Origin: Luteibacter jiangsuensis
GTDB taxonomy: Bacteria > Pseudomonadota > Gammaproteobacteria > Xanthomonadales > Rhodanobacteraceae
Direction: 5' to 3'
Length of the DNA: 64,000 nucleotides
NCBI RefSeq assembly: GCF_011742555.1
Contig: NZ_JAAQQR010000003.1
Location: 124,001-188,000, forward strand
In this document: piece after piece, positions 8,064 through 15,968 of the stretch
How the letters are laid out: each line of letters starts with the position of its first letter
How positions within the stretch are numbered: the first letter of the stretch is position 1
Notes under the pieces: generated by a model
What the model was told of the DNA's origin: nothing
The model's database searches: none
Seen by the model: only the letters and a program-made list of their open reading frames with translations
Program-made: the position numbers and the translations under genes

Positions 8064-9685
8064 CGGTCGCCCCCCACGTACACGGCCGGTACCTGTGCCT
8101 CATGCAGCTTGATGAGCTGCCATATGGGAAAGGCGTAGTTGGTCACGGTCAGGGCGATCATGAGCCCAACCCACAAGCCAAGCCCGTTGAGCGCCCAATG
8201 CACGGACTTTGGTTCGTGTATCGCGCGACTGAAGGTATACGGCGCCACGTCGGCAGTACGACCGCGATGGTTGCGCACGAGTACTGTAATGAACAGCGCT
8301 GCCGATATCACGAGGATCGCGCCACCCACTACCGACATGATGACCGTGATGGCCTCGGTGTGGCCGTTCGGGCCCGAGTAGTCGTAGTAAGCCATGCGGC
8401 GAGGCACGCCCAGCAAACCTGCGTAATGCCAGGGGAAGGTCAGCACGATCATGCCGATGAACCAGAGCCACAGCTGCGTGCGGATCAGACGTAGATCGGT
8501 CATGGCCCGGCCGGTCAACTGCGGCCACAGGTCGTAGGCGATGGCGAAGTACATGATCACGATGGCGCCGGCGAAGATCAGGTGGAAGTGCGCCGTGACC
8601 CATTGCGTATTGTGAATGGTGGAATTGAGCTGGTAGCTCATGTTGATGAGCCCACCCGCACCGCCGAAGCCCAGCATGACGAACGACAACGCCAGGGCCA
8701 GCATCTGCGGGTTTCCCCAGGGTAACGCCTTCACCCAACCGAAGGCGCCCTTGCCGCCGCGCAGCCGGGAGGCTATCTCCACGGAGGCGCAGATGGTGAA
8801 CACGGTCAGCAAGGTAGGCACGGACACCATGGCCGTGAACACCGAATGGAGGAACTTGAAGCCGGACCCAACCTGCGGATCGGCAAACAGGTGGTGGATG
8901 CCGATGGGCATCGAGAACACCAGGAACAGCACGAACGCCACCCGGCCCATCGTGTCGCTGTACAGTCGACCACCGATCGCGCGCGGCACGATCGTGTAGA
9001 AGGCGATGTAGGCCGGCATCAGCCAGAAGTAGACGATGGCATGCAACGTCCACGAGAACAGCACGCGGGCCAGCCCGGCGTTGATCGTGCTGCTGAAGCC
9101 GAGCGCTACGGGAAGAATCTGGAACAGAAGTTCCGCTGCGGCGCCCACGGCCGTCCATCCCCATAGGAAGGCGCCGGCGACGGTGGCGAACATGGGCAGC
9201 GGCACCGGCTTTCCGGGATTGGCCTTCTTCCATGCGTACATGTTCACGCCCATGAGTGCCACCCATATCCACGAGCCCACCACTACCAGCACCACGCCGA
9301 GGTAGTACGACGCGTGGCCGATCATGGGCGGGTAGAACGTATAGAGCACCGAATCCAGGCCCATGGCGATGGGCACCGATGCCACCACCGAGCCGATGAC
9401 GATGAGAATGAATCCGGCCCAGGCCCAGCGTGGTCCGATCAACGACCGGCCGAGAGACAGTTCGCTGACGGCGTATCCGAAGCCCATGGCGACCAGGGTC
9501 GGGAACACATAGCCCATGACGGTACCGTGTGCCGTGACCGAGCGATAGTAGAGATCGGCGTTGCGCAGCCAGCCATGCAGCGGACTGCGGATGAACATCT
9601 GCCATTCGCCGAGCAGGATCGCGGCGCCGAAGGCGATGAAGGCCAGCCAGAAGTGGGCGAGCACGAGGCGCTTGTTAAAGATCAC
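8060..9685 (-). CDS. ba3-type (B-family) cytochrome c oxidase subunit I
   Basis: 541 aa heme-copper oxidase subunit with about 12-13 membrane helices. Ligands are readable: low-spin heme His53 (TAHG), CuB ligands His215 and His264-His265 (IHHLFADP), the cross-linked Tyr219 of HAIVY, and the heme pair His366/His368 (AHFHL). The IVYFWLMPAY and LRGGKGAFGW segments match Thermus ba3 CbaA rather than A-type or cbb3 oxidases. I prefer the GTG start at 9685, with GGAGG 7 nt upstream and an 11 nt overlap with subunit II; an ATG at 9703 is in frame but has no better site. B-family oxidases have high oxygen affinity, consistent with the FNR-like box upstream of the operon. Confidence 0.9.
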   Translation of the reverse strand: MIFNKRLVLAHFWLAFIAFGAAILLGEWQMFIRSPLHGWLRNADLYYRSVTAHGTVMGYVFPTLVAMGFGYAVSELSLGRSLIGPRWAWAGFILIVIGSVVASVPIAMGLDSVLYTFYPPMIGHASYYLGVVLVVVGSWIWVALMGVNMYAWKKANPGKPVPLPMFATVAGAFLWGWTAVGAAAELLFQILPVALGFSSTINAGLARVLFSWTLHAIVYFWLMPAYIAFYTIVPRAIGGRLYSDTMGRVAFVLFLVFSMPIGIHHLFADPQVGSGFKFLHSVFTAMVSVPTLLTVFTICASVEIASRLRGGKGAFGWVKALPWGNPQMLALALSFVMLGFGGAGGLINMSYQLNSTIHNTQWVTAHFHLIFAGAIVIMYFAIAYDLWPQLTGRAMTDLRLIRTQLWLWFIGMIVLTFPWHYAGLLGVPRRMAYYDYSGPNGHTEAITVIMSVVGGAILVISAALFITVLVRNHRGRTADVAPYTFSRAIHEPKSVHWALNGLGLWVGLMIALTVTNYAFPIWQLIKLHEAQVPAVYVGGDR

Positions 9686-10241
9686 AGGTGAGCCTCCGTG
9701 CATGGTCGGCGAGCTGCGTGAAAGCCGACGGTTCCACGACCTTGACGTTCGCCCACATCGCTTGGTGACCCGTGCCGCAGAACTCGTGGCAGGGCATCTG
9801 GTGGTCGCCGGGCTTGTCGAAGGTGGTCTTGAACGTGGAGATGAATCCCGGCTCGATCATGGAGTTGATGTTCGTGCCCATGATCATCAGTCCATGGATC
9901 ACGTCCGCGCTCGTGACCCGGAAGGTGACAGGTGTGCCGGCCGGCACCACGATGCATTGCGGAGTGAACGAGTACTGCTGGCCGACGATGCGCACCGTGA
10001 CCGACCCGTCGGGTTCGACCGCGCTGCCGAGATTGGCCTCGGTAAATTCGCCCGACAGTTGCAACGTCGCCGGATCGACCGTCTCCACGCGCGAAGGCGG
10101 CATCATGGCCCAGTGCAGGCCAGTGAAGACGACCATGGCGACCAGCAGGGCGATGATGCCGAGCATGACGATCGCCCAGCGGCGCTCGGCGCGCGCGGCA
10201 ACGTCGCTATGAGACGGAGATTCGGAAGCCGGCTGAGGCAT
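9675..10241 (-). CDS. Cytochrome c oxidase subunit II with CuA site
   Basis: 188 aa. One N-terminal membrane helix (about 22-43) is followed by a cupredoxin domain carrying the complete binuclear CuA ligand set: His116 (VIHGL), Cys151, Glu153, Cys155, His159 and Met162 in CHEFCGTGHQAM. It takes electrons from cytochrome c and passes them to subunit I. A single helix instead of two is typical of ba3-type subunit II. It lies directly upstream of subunit I with an 11 nt overlap and 9 nt after the tiny membrane subunit. Confidence 0.92.
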   Translation of the reverse strand: MPQPASESPSHSDVAARAERRWAIVMLGIIALLVAMVVFTGLHWAMMPPSRVETVDPATLQLSGEFTEANLGSAVEPDGSVTVRIVGQQYSFTPQCIVVPAGTPVTFRVTSADVIHGLMIMGTNINSMIEPGFISTFKTTFDKPGDHQMPCHEFCGTGHQAMWANVKVVEPSAFTQLADHARRLTCDL

Positions 10242-10250
10242 GGCGAGCCT

Positions 10251-10424
10251 TTAGTGGATGACGCCGCGGGGAAGGAAAGCGAGGAAGTAGAAGAGAAACC
10301 ACATGGCAATCACGATGGCCACGGCCACGCCTGCAACGGCCAGTGCGCCCCGGGGCCCTTTTGCGACGATGGCATCGACTTCGGCGTCTTCCTCGTGCGT
10401 ACCGCTCGGTGTCGGCTCGTTCAT
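10251..10424 (-). CDS. Small single-helix oxidase subunit (57 aa), IIa-like
   Basis: A short ORF of 57 codons beginning MNEPTPSGTHEEDAEVDAI, then one hydrophobic helix (about residues 27-50) and a short Arg-containing tail. An ATG six bases upstream (10430) is also in frame; GGAG at 10432-10435 sits 7 nt before the ATG at 10424, which decides for the shorter form. It fits exactly between the triheme cytochrome stop and the CuA subunit start, all on one strand. Thermus ba3 has a 34-residue single-helix subunit IIa and many B-family operons carry a similar small gene, so an oxidase subunit is the likely role; sequence similarity is too short to prove it. Confidence 0.7.
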   Translation of the reverse strand: MNEPTPSGTHEEDAEVDAIVAKGPRGALAVAGVAVAIVIAMWFLFYFLAFLPRGVIH

Positions 10425-10436
10425 GGCCATGCTCCG

Positions 10437-11678
10437 CTAATCCAGGGGCGCGGACCGCAGCGCGTTCACGTCGCGGTCGGTGATGGGGGTGCCCCGATTG
10501 CCCCACGTGGTGCGGATGTACGTCACCACGGCGGCCACTTCCTCGTCGGACAGGTCCTGGGCGAAGGGCGGCATGCCGTAAGGCCTCGGGTTGCGCAGCG
10601 TGCCCGGCGGGTAGCCGCCGTTGAGCACCATGCGGATCGGGTTCACCGGGGAGTCCATCTGGATGGACTGGTTGCCTGCAAGCGGTGGGAAATCGCGCCC
10701 GCGGCCCTCGCCACGCGTGCCGTGGCACGAGGCGCACTGGTTGGCGTAGATCTTCTTGCCCAGCGGATTCAGCCGCAACGCTTCCGCATCCTGCGCATGG
10801 CTGGAGGCCGGCGGCGTGGACCCGGGCAGGTCCTTCAGATAGACGGCCATGGCGCGGATATCGGCGTCCGACATGTACTGGAGGCTGTTATGCACCACCT
10901 CGGCCATTGGGCCATAGACGGCCCCGCGTTCGGACACCCCGGCCTGCAGCAGGTCGGAGATCTCCTCGATGCTCCACTCGCCCAGTCCGGCCTCGCGATT
11001 GGAAGTGAGCGACGGTGCATACCAGTCCTGCATCGGAATCAGGCCGCCTTCATAGGCGGCGGAACGGGAACTGCCGCCCAGGGCATTGATGGGCGTGTGG
11101 CACATGGAGCAATGCCCAGGCCCCTCGGCAAGATAGGCGCCACGGTTCCATTCCTTGGACTTGGCGGGGTTCGGCTGGTATTCGCCTTCGGTGAAATAAA
11201 GCGCGCGCCAGCCGAGCAAGAGTTTGCGATCGTTGTACGGGAAGCGCAGGGCATGGGGGCGATTCGGCTGGCGGATCGCCGGCACCGTTTTCAAGTACGC
11301 GAAGATGGCGTCGACATCCGTGCGCGACATCTTGGTGTAGGCCGTGAAGGGCATGGCCGGATAGAGCAACTCACCCGAGCGCGAGCGCCCGGTGTGCATC
11401 ATCTTGTAGAACTCGTCGGCGGTCCACGCGCCGATGCCGGTATCGCGATCAGGCGAAATGTTCGGCGAATAGAGCGTACCGAAGGGGGTCACCATCGGGC
11501 GGCCGCCGGCGAAGGGCCGCTCCCCGGGCTTGCTGTGGCAGGCGATGCAGTCCGAGGCCCGCGCGAGGTACTCGCCGCGCGCAACCACGGAGGCATCCTG
11601 CGCCGTGGAAGCGTGCGCGAACGCGGCAAGAGATATCGCCAGCCAACCGAATACGCCGAATCGTGAAAGTGGCCTCAT
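10437..11678 (-). CDS. Triheme cytochrome c, alcohol-dehydrogenase-subunit-II-like
   Basis: 413 aa exported protein with three heme c sites: CIACH (44-48), CSMCH (189-193) and CASCH (314-318). A signal peptide (about 1-26) precedes them. The FAGGRPMVTPFGTLYSPNISPD segment and the spacing of three c domains match the membrane-bound cytochrome subunit of PQQ alcohol and gluconate dehydrogenases. The start is the ATG at 11678, which overlaps the stop of the upstream diheme gene (ATGA). No dehydrogenase catalytic subunit lies nearby, so here it may pass electrons straight to the ba3 oxidase; that part is inference. Confidence 0.85.
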   Translation of the reverse strand: MRPLSRFGVFGWLAISLAAFAHASTAQDASVVARGEYLARASDCIACHSKPGERPFAGGRPMVTPFGTLYSPNISPDRDTGIGAWTADEFYKMMHTGRSRSGELLYPAMPFTAYTKMSRTDVDAIFAYLKTVPAIRQPNRPHALRFPYNDRKLLLGWRALYFTEGEYQPNPAKSKEWNRGAYLAEGPGHCSMCHTPINALGGSSRSAAYEGGLIPMQDWYAPSLTSNREAGLGEWSIEEISDLLQAGVSERGAVYGPMAEVVHNSLQYMSDADIRAMAVYLKDLPGSTPPASSHAQDAEALRLNPLGKKIYANQCASCHGTRGEGRGRDFPPLAGNQSIQMDSPVNPIRMVLNGGYPPGTLRNPRPYGMPPFAQDLSDEEVAAVVTYIRTTWGNRGTPITDRDVNALRSAPLD

Positions 11679-12406
11679 CACTTGGGTTCCCCCGTGCCGC
11701 AGGTAAGCGCGAGGGGGAGCGAACCTTCCGTCGCGGGAGCCGGGCTCAGGGGCTCGGGCAGCGATGACAACCATGCCGACACCGCGGCAATGTCGCTGTC
11801 GGTCATGCGGTGCGTGATCTTCTGCATGCAGTTGGGATGATCCGAACCGCGCGCGCCGTACCGCGATGCGCCCAACTGGGCACTGATGTACTTGGCGCGC
11901 AGCCCGAGCAGGCCGGGAATGTTCGGCGAGACGCCAGTCAACGAAGCGCCATGGCATGCGATGCACGCCGGAATGTCGCGTGCCTTGTCGCCTTCGTTCG
12001 TCAGCTTCTTGCCCAGCGCCATGACCTGAGGGCTGGCGGTCGGCGTCGGCATCTTGGGAAACGGAGGCTGCTGCGCGGCGAAGTACTGGGCCATCTCGTG
12101 GAGGTAGCTGTCCGGCAGGTACTCCAGGAGGTAGGTCATGGGCGCGTACTTGCGTTGGCCGTTCCGGAACGCGGCGAGCTGGTTGTACAGATAACCCGCC
12201 GGCTTGCCCGCCAGGCGTGGGTAGTAATCGTCGTGACTGCCCTCGCCCCGGGCGCCGTGGCAACCGGTGCATGCCATGACACGGGTATCGATCGAATCGG
12301 GCAGCGTCACGCTGCTGGTCTGCGCAAACGTCGCCGAGGCGAACGAACATAGCGAGAAGGCGAAGACCGCCCTGAGAATGCGGTCGCGCATGGCTTTCAC
12401 TGTCAT
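11678..12406 (-). CDS. Diheme cytochrome c4-like protein
   Basis: 242 aa periplasmic protein. A signal peptide (about 1-28, ends SATFA) is followed by two c-type heme motifs, CTGCH (46-50) and CIACH (148-152), in the tandem arrangement of cytochrome c4 (GARGEGSHDDYYPRLAGKPAGYL; GLLGLRAKYISAQL). The ATG at 12406 has GGAG 6 nt upstream and gives a good signal peptide, so longer starts at 12487 are not favoured. It is the first gene of the oxidase operon; an FNR-like box is centred about 200 nt upstream of its start. Confidence 0.85.
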   Translation of the reverse strand: MTVKAMRDRILRAVFAFSLCSFASATFAQTSSVTLPDSIDTRVMACTGCHGARGEGSHDDYYPRLAGKPAGYLYNQLAAFRNGQRKYAPMTYLLEYLPDSYLHEMAQYFAAQQPPFPKMPTPTASPQVMALGKKLTNEGDKARDIPACIACHGASLTGVSPNIPGLLGLRAKYISAQLGASRYGARGSDHPNCMQKITHRMTDSDIAAVSAWLSSLPEPLSPAPATEGSLPLALTCGTGEPK

Positions 12407-12602
12407 CGGTTGCTCCGTCCGCCTGTGGAGCATGATCGCCTCGCACAGTCCCCCACCGTGAACACGGCAGACCCTTCCGGTATCCACCGCCCATGAAACG
12501 ACGCCGACCCGCTTTTAGCCAAAACGGCTCGCATTGTCACGCGCTACCCCTGCCGACCCGTGCCGGACAGCTCCAGTGAAACAGAACGAGCACACCTCGA
12601 TC

Positions 12603-12616
12603 TTGATCTGGATCAG
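12603..12616. promoter_or_regulatory. FNR/Anr-like box upstream of the ba3 oxidase operon
   Basis: TTGAT-CTGG-ATCAG matches the FNR/Anr consensus TTGAT-N4-ATCAA at 9 of 10 arm positions. It lies in the 321 nt divergent gap between the cytochrome c4-like gene (minus strand, start 12406) and the SRPBCC gene (plus strand, start 12728), and is the only such site noticed there. If used near -40 for the minus-strand operon it implies a leader of about 160 nt. The rest of the gap shows no other feature I can name. Confidence 0.6.
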
Positions 12617-12727
12617 GGTTTTTTTGCCGAATATGCTGCGCATGCCGCGCGACATGTCGAATTCGCCCCCGCCCGTTCGACGGTACAGTCAGAGGGCCTT
12701 CCTCTGCCATCACACCGAGGTGAAACC

Positions 12728-13168
12728 ATGGGTACCGTCAACCTGCATCGCGTCCTCCGCACCACGCCCGAGCGCCTGTTCAAGGCCTTTACCGACCCCG
12801 ACGCCATGGCCAAGTGGCTGCCGCCGTACGGGTTTACGTGCAAGGTCTTCGCGATGGACGCGAAGGTCGGCGGTACCTTCCGCATGGCGTTCACCAACTT
12901 CAGCACGGGTAACGGCCATGCTTTCGGCGGCAAGTACCTCGAACTGGAGCCGGGCAAGCGTCTCCGCTACACCGACGTCTTCGAGGATTCGAACCTCCCG
13001 GGCGAGATGGTCACCACGGTGACCATGACCGCGGTGAGCGTGGGTACCGCTCTCGAGGTAACGCAGGAGGGCATCCCCGACGTCATTCCGACCGAAGCCT
13101 GCTACCTCGGCTGGCAGGAGTCGCTGATGCAGCTGGCGCAGCTGGTCGAGCCGAACATTCCGGACTGA
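12728..13168 (+). CDS. SRPBCC (AHSA1-like) family protein
   Basis: 146 aa. START-like ligand-binding fold of the AHSA1/SRPBCC group: N-terminal LHRVLRTTPERLFKAFTDPDAMAKWLPP, central GGTFRMAF and C-terminal YLGWQESLMQLAQLVEP helix. Members bind hydrophobic ligands or act as stress or polyketide-cyclase-like proteins; no catalytic residue can be assigned. The start at 12728 has GAGG (12717-12720) 7 nt upstream. It is transcribed away from the oxidase operon and 100 nt ahead of the FtsX permease genes, with no obvious functional link. Confidence 0.8.
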   Translation: MGTVNLHRVLRTTPERLFKAFTDPDAMAKWLPPYGFTCKVFAMDAKVGGTFRMAFTNFSTGNGHAFGGKYLELEPGKRLRYTDVFEDSNLPGEMVTTVTMTAVSVGTALEVTQEGIPDVIPTEACYLGWQESLMQLAQLVEPNIPD

Positions 13169-13268
13169 ACTGCGCCATGGCGATGTGCCGGAAGTTGGGG
13201 AGCCAATGGCACATCTCCCGGCATGCCCGAGCGTATACCTTGGTCGCCGTCATGACGTGGGGATGCGC

Positions 13269-14588
13269 ATGCTCGGCTATTACCTGGAACTGGCACTGCG
13301 CCACATGAGGCGCAACCCCATGCTCACGGGGCTGATGGCTCTCGCCATCGCCGTGGGCATCGGGGCCAGCATGACCACGCTGACCGTGATGCATCTGCTG
13401 GCCGGCGATCCGCTTCCCGGCCGCAGCCAGCACCTTTATTACCCCCAGATCGATGTGAGCCCGGAATCCAAGGGGCGCGAGCCTTACGACGTGCTCGACT
13501 ATCGGACGGCCGTCGATCTATGGAGCTCGCGCAAGGCGGACCGGCAGGCATTGATCGTCAACAGCCCGGTCAAGCTGGAGGCGCCTGAAACCACGTTGCC
13601 GCCCCTGATGCTGCCCATGCTGTCCACCACCGCGGACTTCTTTCCGATGTTCGACGTTCCGTTCCGGTATGGCAGGGGCTGGAGCGCGGACGACGACGAG
13701 GCACGGTCCCGTGTAGCCGTCATTTCCTCGGATCTGAACGAAAAGATCTTCGCCGGTGCCAACAGTGTCGGCCGCACGCTGCGGCTGCGCGGCAAGGACG
13801 TTCGCATCGTCGGTGTGCTGGCGCCGTGGCGGCCTTCGCCGCTGTTCTACAACGTGAGGGGCGGACGCTTTTCCAATGGCGACACGGCGGACTTCTACAG
13901 TAAGCCGGAAGACGTGATCACCCCACTCAGTTCGGCACTGGAAATCAACGACGGCAACTTCCAGCAGTTCACCTGCTGGAGCATGCCGCCGACGCCCGGA
14001 CACCTGCAGAACTCGCCATGCGTATGGGTGGCGCTGTGGGTGCAGCTCGACAGCGCCGAAAAAGTAACCGCCTATCGGCGCTACCTCGACGACTACGCCG
14101 CGCAACAGCAGGCCCTTGGGCGCATCAAGCTGGGGAACAACAACCGGATGCGTTCGCTCATGGAGTGGCTGGACTTCAATGGCGTGGTCCCCAACGACGT
14201 GAAGCTCCAGACCCTGCTGGCTTTCGCCTTCCTGGTCATTTGCCTGTGCAACGTGGTGGGGCTGCTCCTGGCCAAGTTCCTGCGCCGTGGTGGAGAGATC
14301 GGCTTGCGCCGCGCCCTCGGCGCCACGCGCCGAACTGTCTTCGCGCAATACCTGGTGGAGGCGGGCGTCATTGGGGTCGTCGGTGGCGTGGGCGGCTTGC
14401 TGCTCACCCTGCTGGGACTCGCGCTCGTACGCCGGCAGCCGGTGCCTTATGCCGACTTCATTCACCTCGACGTGTCGATGTTCCTCACGACCTTCGCGCT
14501 ATCGGTGGGCGTGAGCCTGCTCGCCGGCTTGCTGCCGGCCTTGCGCGCGAGCCTGGTCGAGCCTGCGCTGCAGTTGAAGGTGATCTGA
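13269..14588 (+). CDS. ABC transporter permease, MacB/FtsX family (first of pair)
   Basis: 439 aa. The classic FtsX layout is visible: one N-terminal helix (about 17-42, LTGLMALAIAVGIGASM), a large periplasmic MacB_PCD domain (about 45-310) and three C-terminal helices, the first being LQTLLAFAFLVICLCNVVGLLLA. The cytoplasmic loop EIGLRRALGATRRTVFAQYL is the usual permease coupling motif. ATGs at 13263 and 13269 are both possible; GGGG before the second favours it. The next gene is a paralogous permease 1 nt downstream. No ATP-binding subunit is encoded beside them. Confidence 0.83.
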   Translation: MLGYYLELALRHMRRNPMLTGLMALAIAVGIGASMTTLTVMHLLAGDPLPGRSQHLYYPQIDVSPESKGREPYDVLDYRTAVDLWSSRKADRQALIVNSPVKLEAPETTLPPLMLPMLSTTADFFPMFDVPFRYGRGWSADDDEARSRVAVISSDLNEKIFAGANSVGRTLRLRGKDVRIVGVLAPWRPSPLFYNVRGGRFSNGDTADFYSKPEDVITPLSSALEINDGNFQQFTCWSMPPTPGHLQNSPCVWVALWVQLDSAEKVTAYRRYLDDYAAQQQALGRIKLGNNNRMRSLMEWLDFNGVVPNDVKLQTLLAFAFLVICLCNVVGLLLAKFLRRGGEIGLRRALGATRRTVFAQYLVEAGVIGVVGGVGGLLLTLLGLALVRRQPVPYADFIHLDVSMFLTTFALSVGVSLLAGLLPALRASLVEPALQLKVI

Positions 14589-14589
14589 C

Positions 14590-15810
14590 ATGACCATGGT
14601 GCAGGTCCAACCCGTTCTCGCCGCGCTGCGCAAGCACCGCATCGCCACCGTGCTTATCGCCCTGGAGATCGCGCTGGCATGCGCGGTGCTGTGCAATGCA
14701 TGTTTCCTCATCATGCAGCGCGTGCAGGCGATGCATATCGTCAGCGGCGTCGACGAAGACGCGCTGGGCACCATCAAGCTGGACGGCTTCGACCCGCAGC
14801 AGGCCACCGATCTCAATGCGCGCGTGCTGTCGGCATTGCGCGGAATCGCCGGCGTCCGCGCGGCGACCGTCGTGAACGCCGTACCCTTCAGCCAGCATGC
14901 CGGGCGTGCCGGCGTGTTTCTCGATGCGGACAAGGCCCAGTTCGGCGGGGTCGTGGAGTTCTATCTCGCCAGCCCCGGTTCGGCTGAGGCTTTCGGGCTG
15001 CATCTTGTGGCCGGGCGTTTCCCGGCGCAGGAGGAATATGCCCGGGTCGGCACGTTCGTGCCGAAGGACCCGCCGGTCGTGATCACGCGCGCGTTGGCCG
15101 AGCACTTCTGGCCCGGAGAGAACCCGCTCGGAAAGACCTTCTGGAGCGGCGACACCTTCCGTGTGATCGGGGTGCTGGATCATCTGGCGGTGCCGGAGCC
15201 CGGCGGCGGCGAAGCGAAAGATCCGGACTGGTCGGTGTACGTACCCGCCCAGCCGGGGCCGCAGTTCGCGGGGCGGTATCTCATACGTGCCGATCCGGCC
15301 GATTTGCCCGGTGTCATGGCGCGTGCCAGGCAAGCGGTGCGGAAAGCCGCTCCGGAGGCGGTGCTGGATCAGGTGCAGAGCCGGACCATCCCCGAGTTGC
15401 GCCACTCCTATTTCCTGACGTCGCGAGTCATGGCCGGATTGCTGGCCGGCGTGGTGGTCGCGTTGCTGGGCACGACGGCGCTCGGCATCGTGGGACTTGC
15501 GAGCTTCTGGGTGGCGCAGCGCAGGAAACAGATCGGCGTACGGCGGGCCCTGGGCGCCACGAGCGGGGACATCCTGCGTTACTTCCAGATCGAAAACTTC
15601 CTCATCGTCACCATCGGCATCGCGCTCGGCATGGCCCTGGCCTTCGGCATCAATGCCGGCCTGATGAAGTTCTACGAGTTGCCGCGTCTTCCCGCGTGGT
15701 ACCTGCCTGTCGGCGCGGTGACGCTGTGGGTGCTCGGCCAGCTGGCGGTGCTCGCGCCCGCGCTGCGCGCGGCCGCCGTTCCGCCCGTTGCGGCGATGCG
15801 CTCCGCCTGA
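14590..15810 (+). CDS. ABC transporter permease, MacB/FtsX family (second of pair)
   Basis: 406 aa paralogue of the preceding gene. An N-terminal helix (about 16-38), a periplasmic domain and three C-terminal helices (first about 277-303) are visible, with coupling motif KQIGVRRALGATSGDILRYF. Starting 1 nt after the upstream stop, it probably forms a heterodimer with it. Paired permeases of this kind normally work with a separate LolD/MacB-type ATPase and a HlyD-type adaptor, neither of which is present here. A TolC-like gene follows 158 nt downstream and may complete the export route. Confidence 0.83.
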   Translation: MTMVQVQPVLAALRKHRIATVLIALEIALACAVLCNACFLIMQRVQAMHIVSGVDEDALGTIKLDGFDPQQATDLNARVLSALRGIAGVRAATVVNAVPFSQHAGRAGVFLDADKAQFGGVVEFYLASPGSAEAFGLHLVAGRFPAQEEYARVGTFVPKDPPVVITRALAEHFWPGENPLGKTFWSGDTFRVIGVLDHLAVPEPGGGEAKDPDWSVYVPAQPGPQFAGRYLIRADPADLPGVMARARQAVRKAAPEAVLDQVQSRTIPELRHSYFLTSRVMAGLLAGVVVALLGTTALGIVGLASFWVAQRRKQIGVRRALGATSGDILRYFQIENFLIVTIGIALGMALAFGINAGLMKFYELPRLPAWYLPVGAVTLWVLGQLAVLAPALRAAAVPPVAAMRSA

Positions 15811-15968
15811 CGGTGACCGAGGGTGTCCGCGCGCGGCGTCCGCGGACAGGTTCCGCGGCGGACGCGGCGCGCCTCGGGCGGCCCGCATTGCGTGCGTCGG
15901 TCGTTTCCAGCACCCGGCACGCTTCTTGCTGACCACGCCCCATCGATACGTACGTCACAGGGGTAGAC

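Noticed and set aside
9561-11666. 701-codon plus-strand frame opposite the cytochrome operon
   Set aside because: No ribosome binding site or domains, and it overlaps four genes with complete heme and copper ligands on the other strand.
10437-12494. Single 685-codon minus-strand protein covering two cytochromes
   Set aside because: The frame before 11678 is the shadow of the diheme gene; the signal peptide and ATGA overlap show the triheme gene starts at 11678.
13185-13268. Upstream extension of the first FtsX permease
   Set aside because: The extra residues (MPEVGEPMAHLPACPSVY) have no hydrophobic or family pattern and no ribosome binding site; the permease N-terminus begins at MLGYYLEL.
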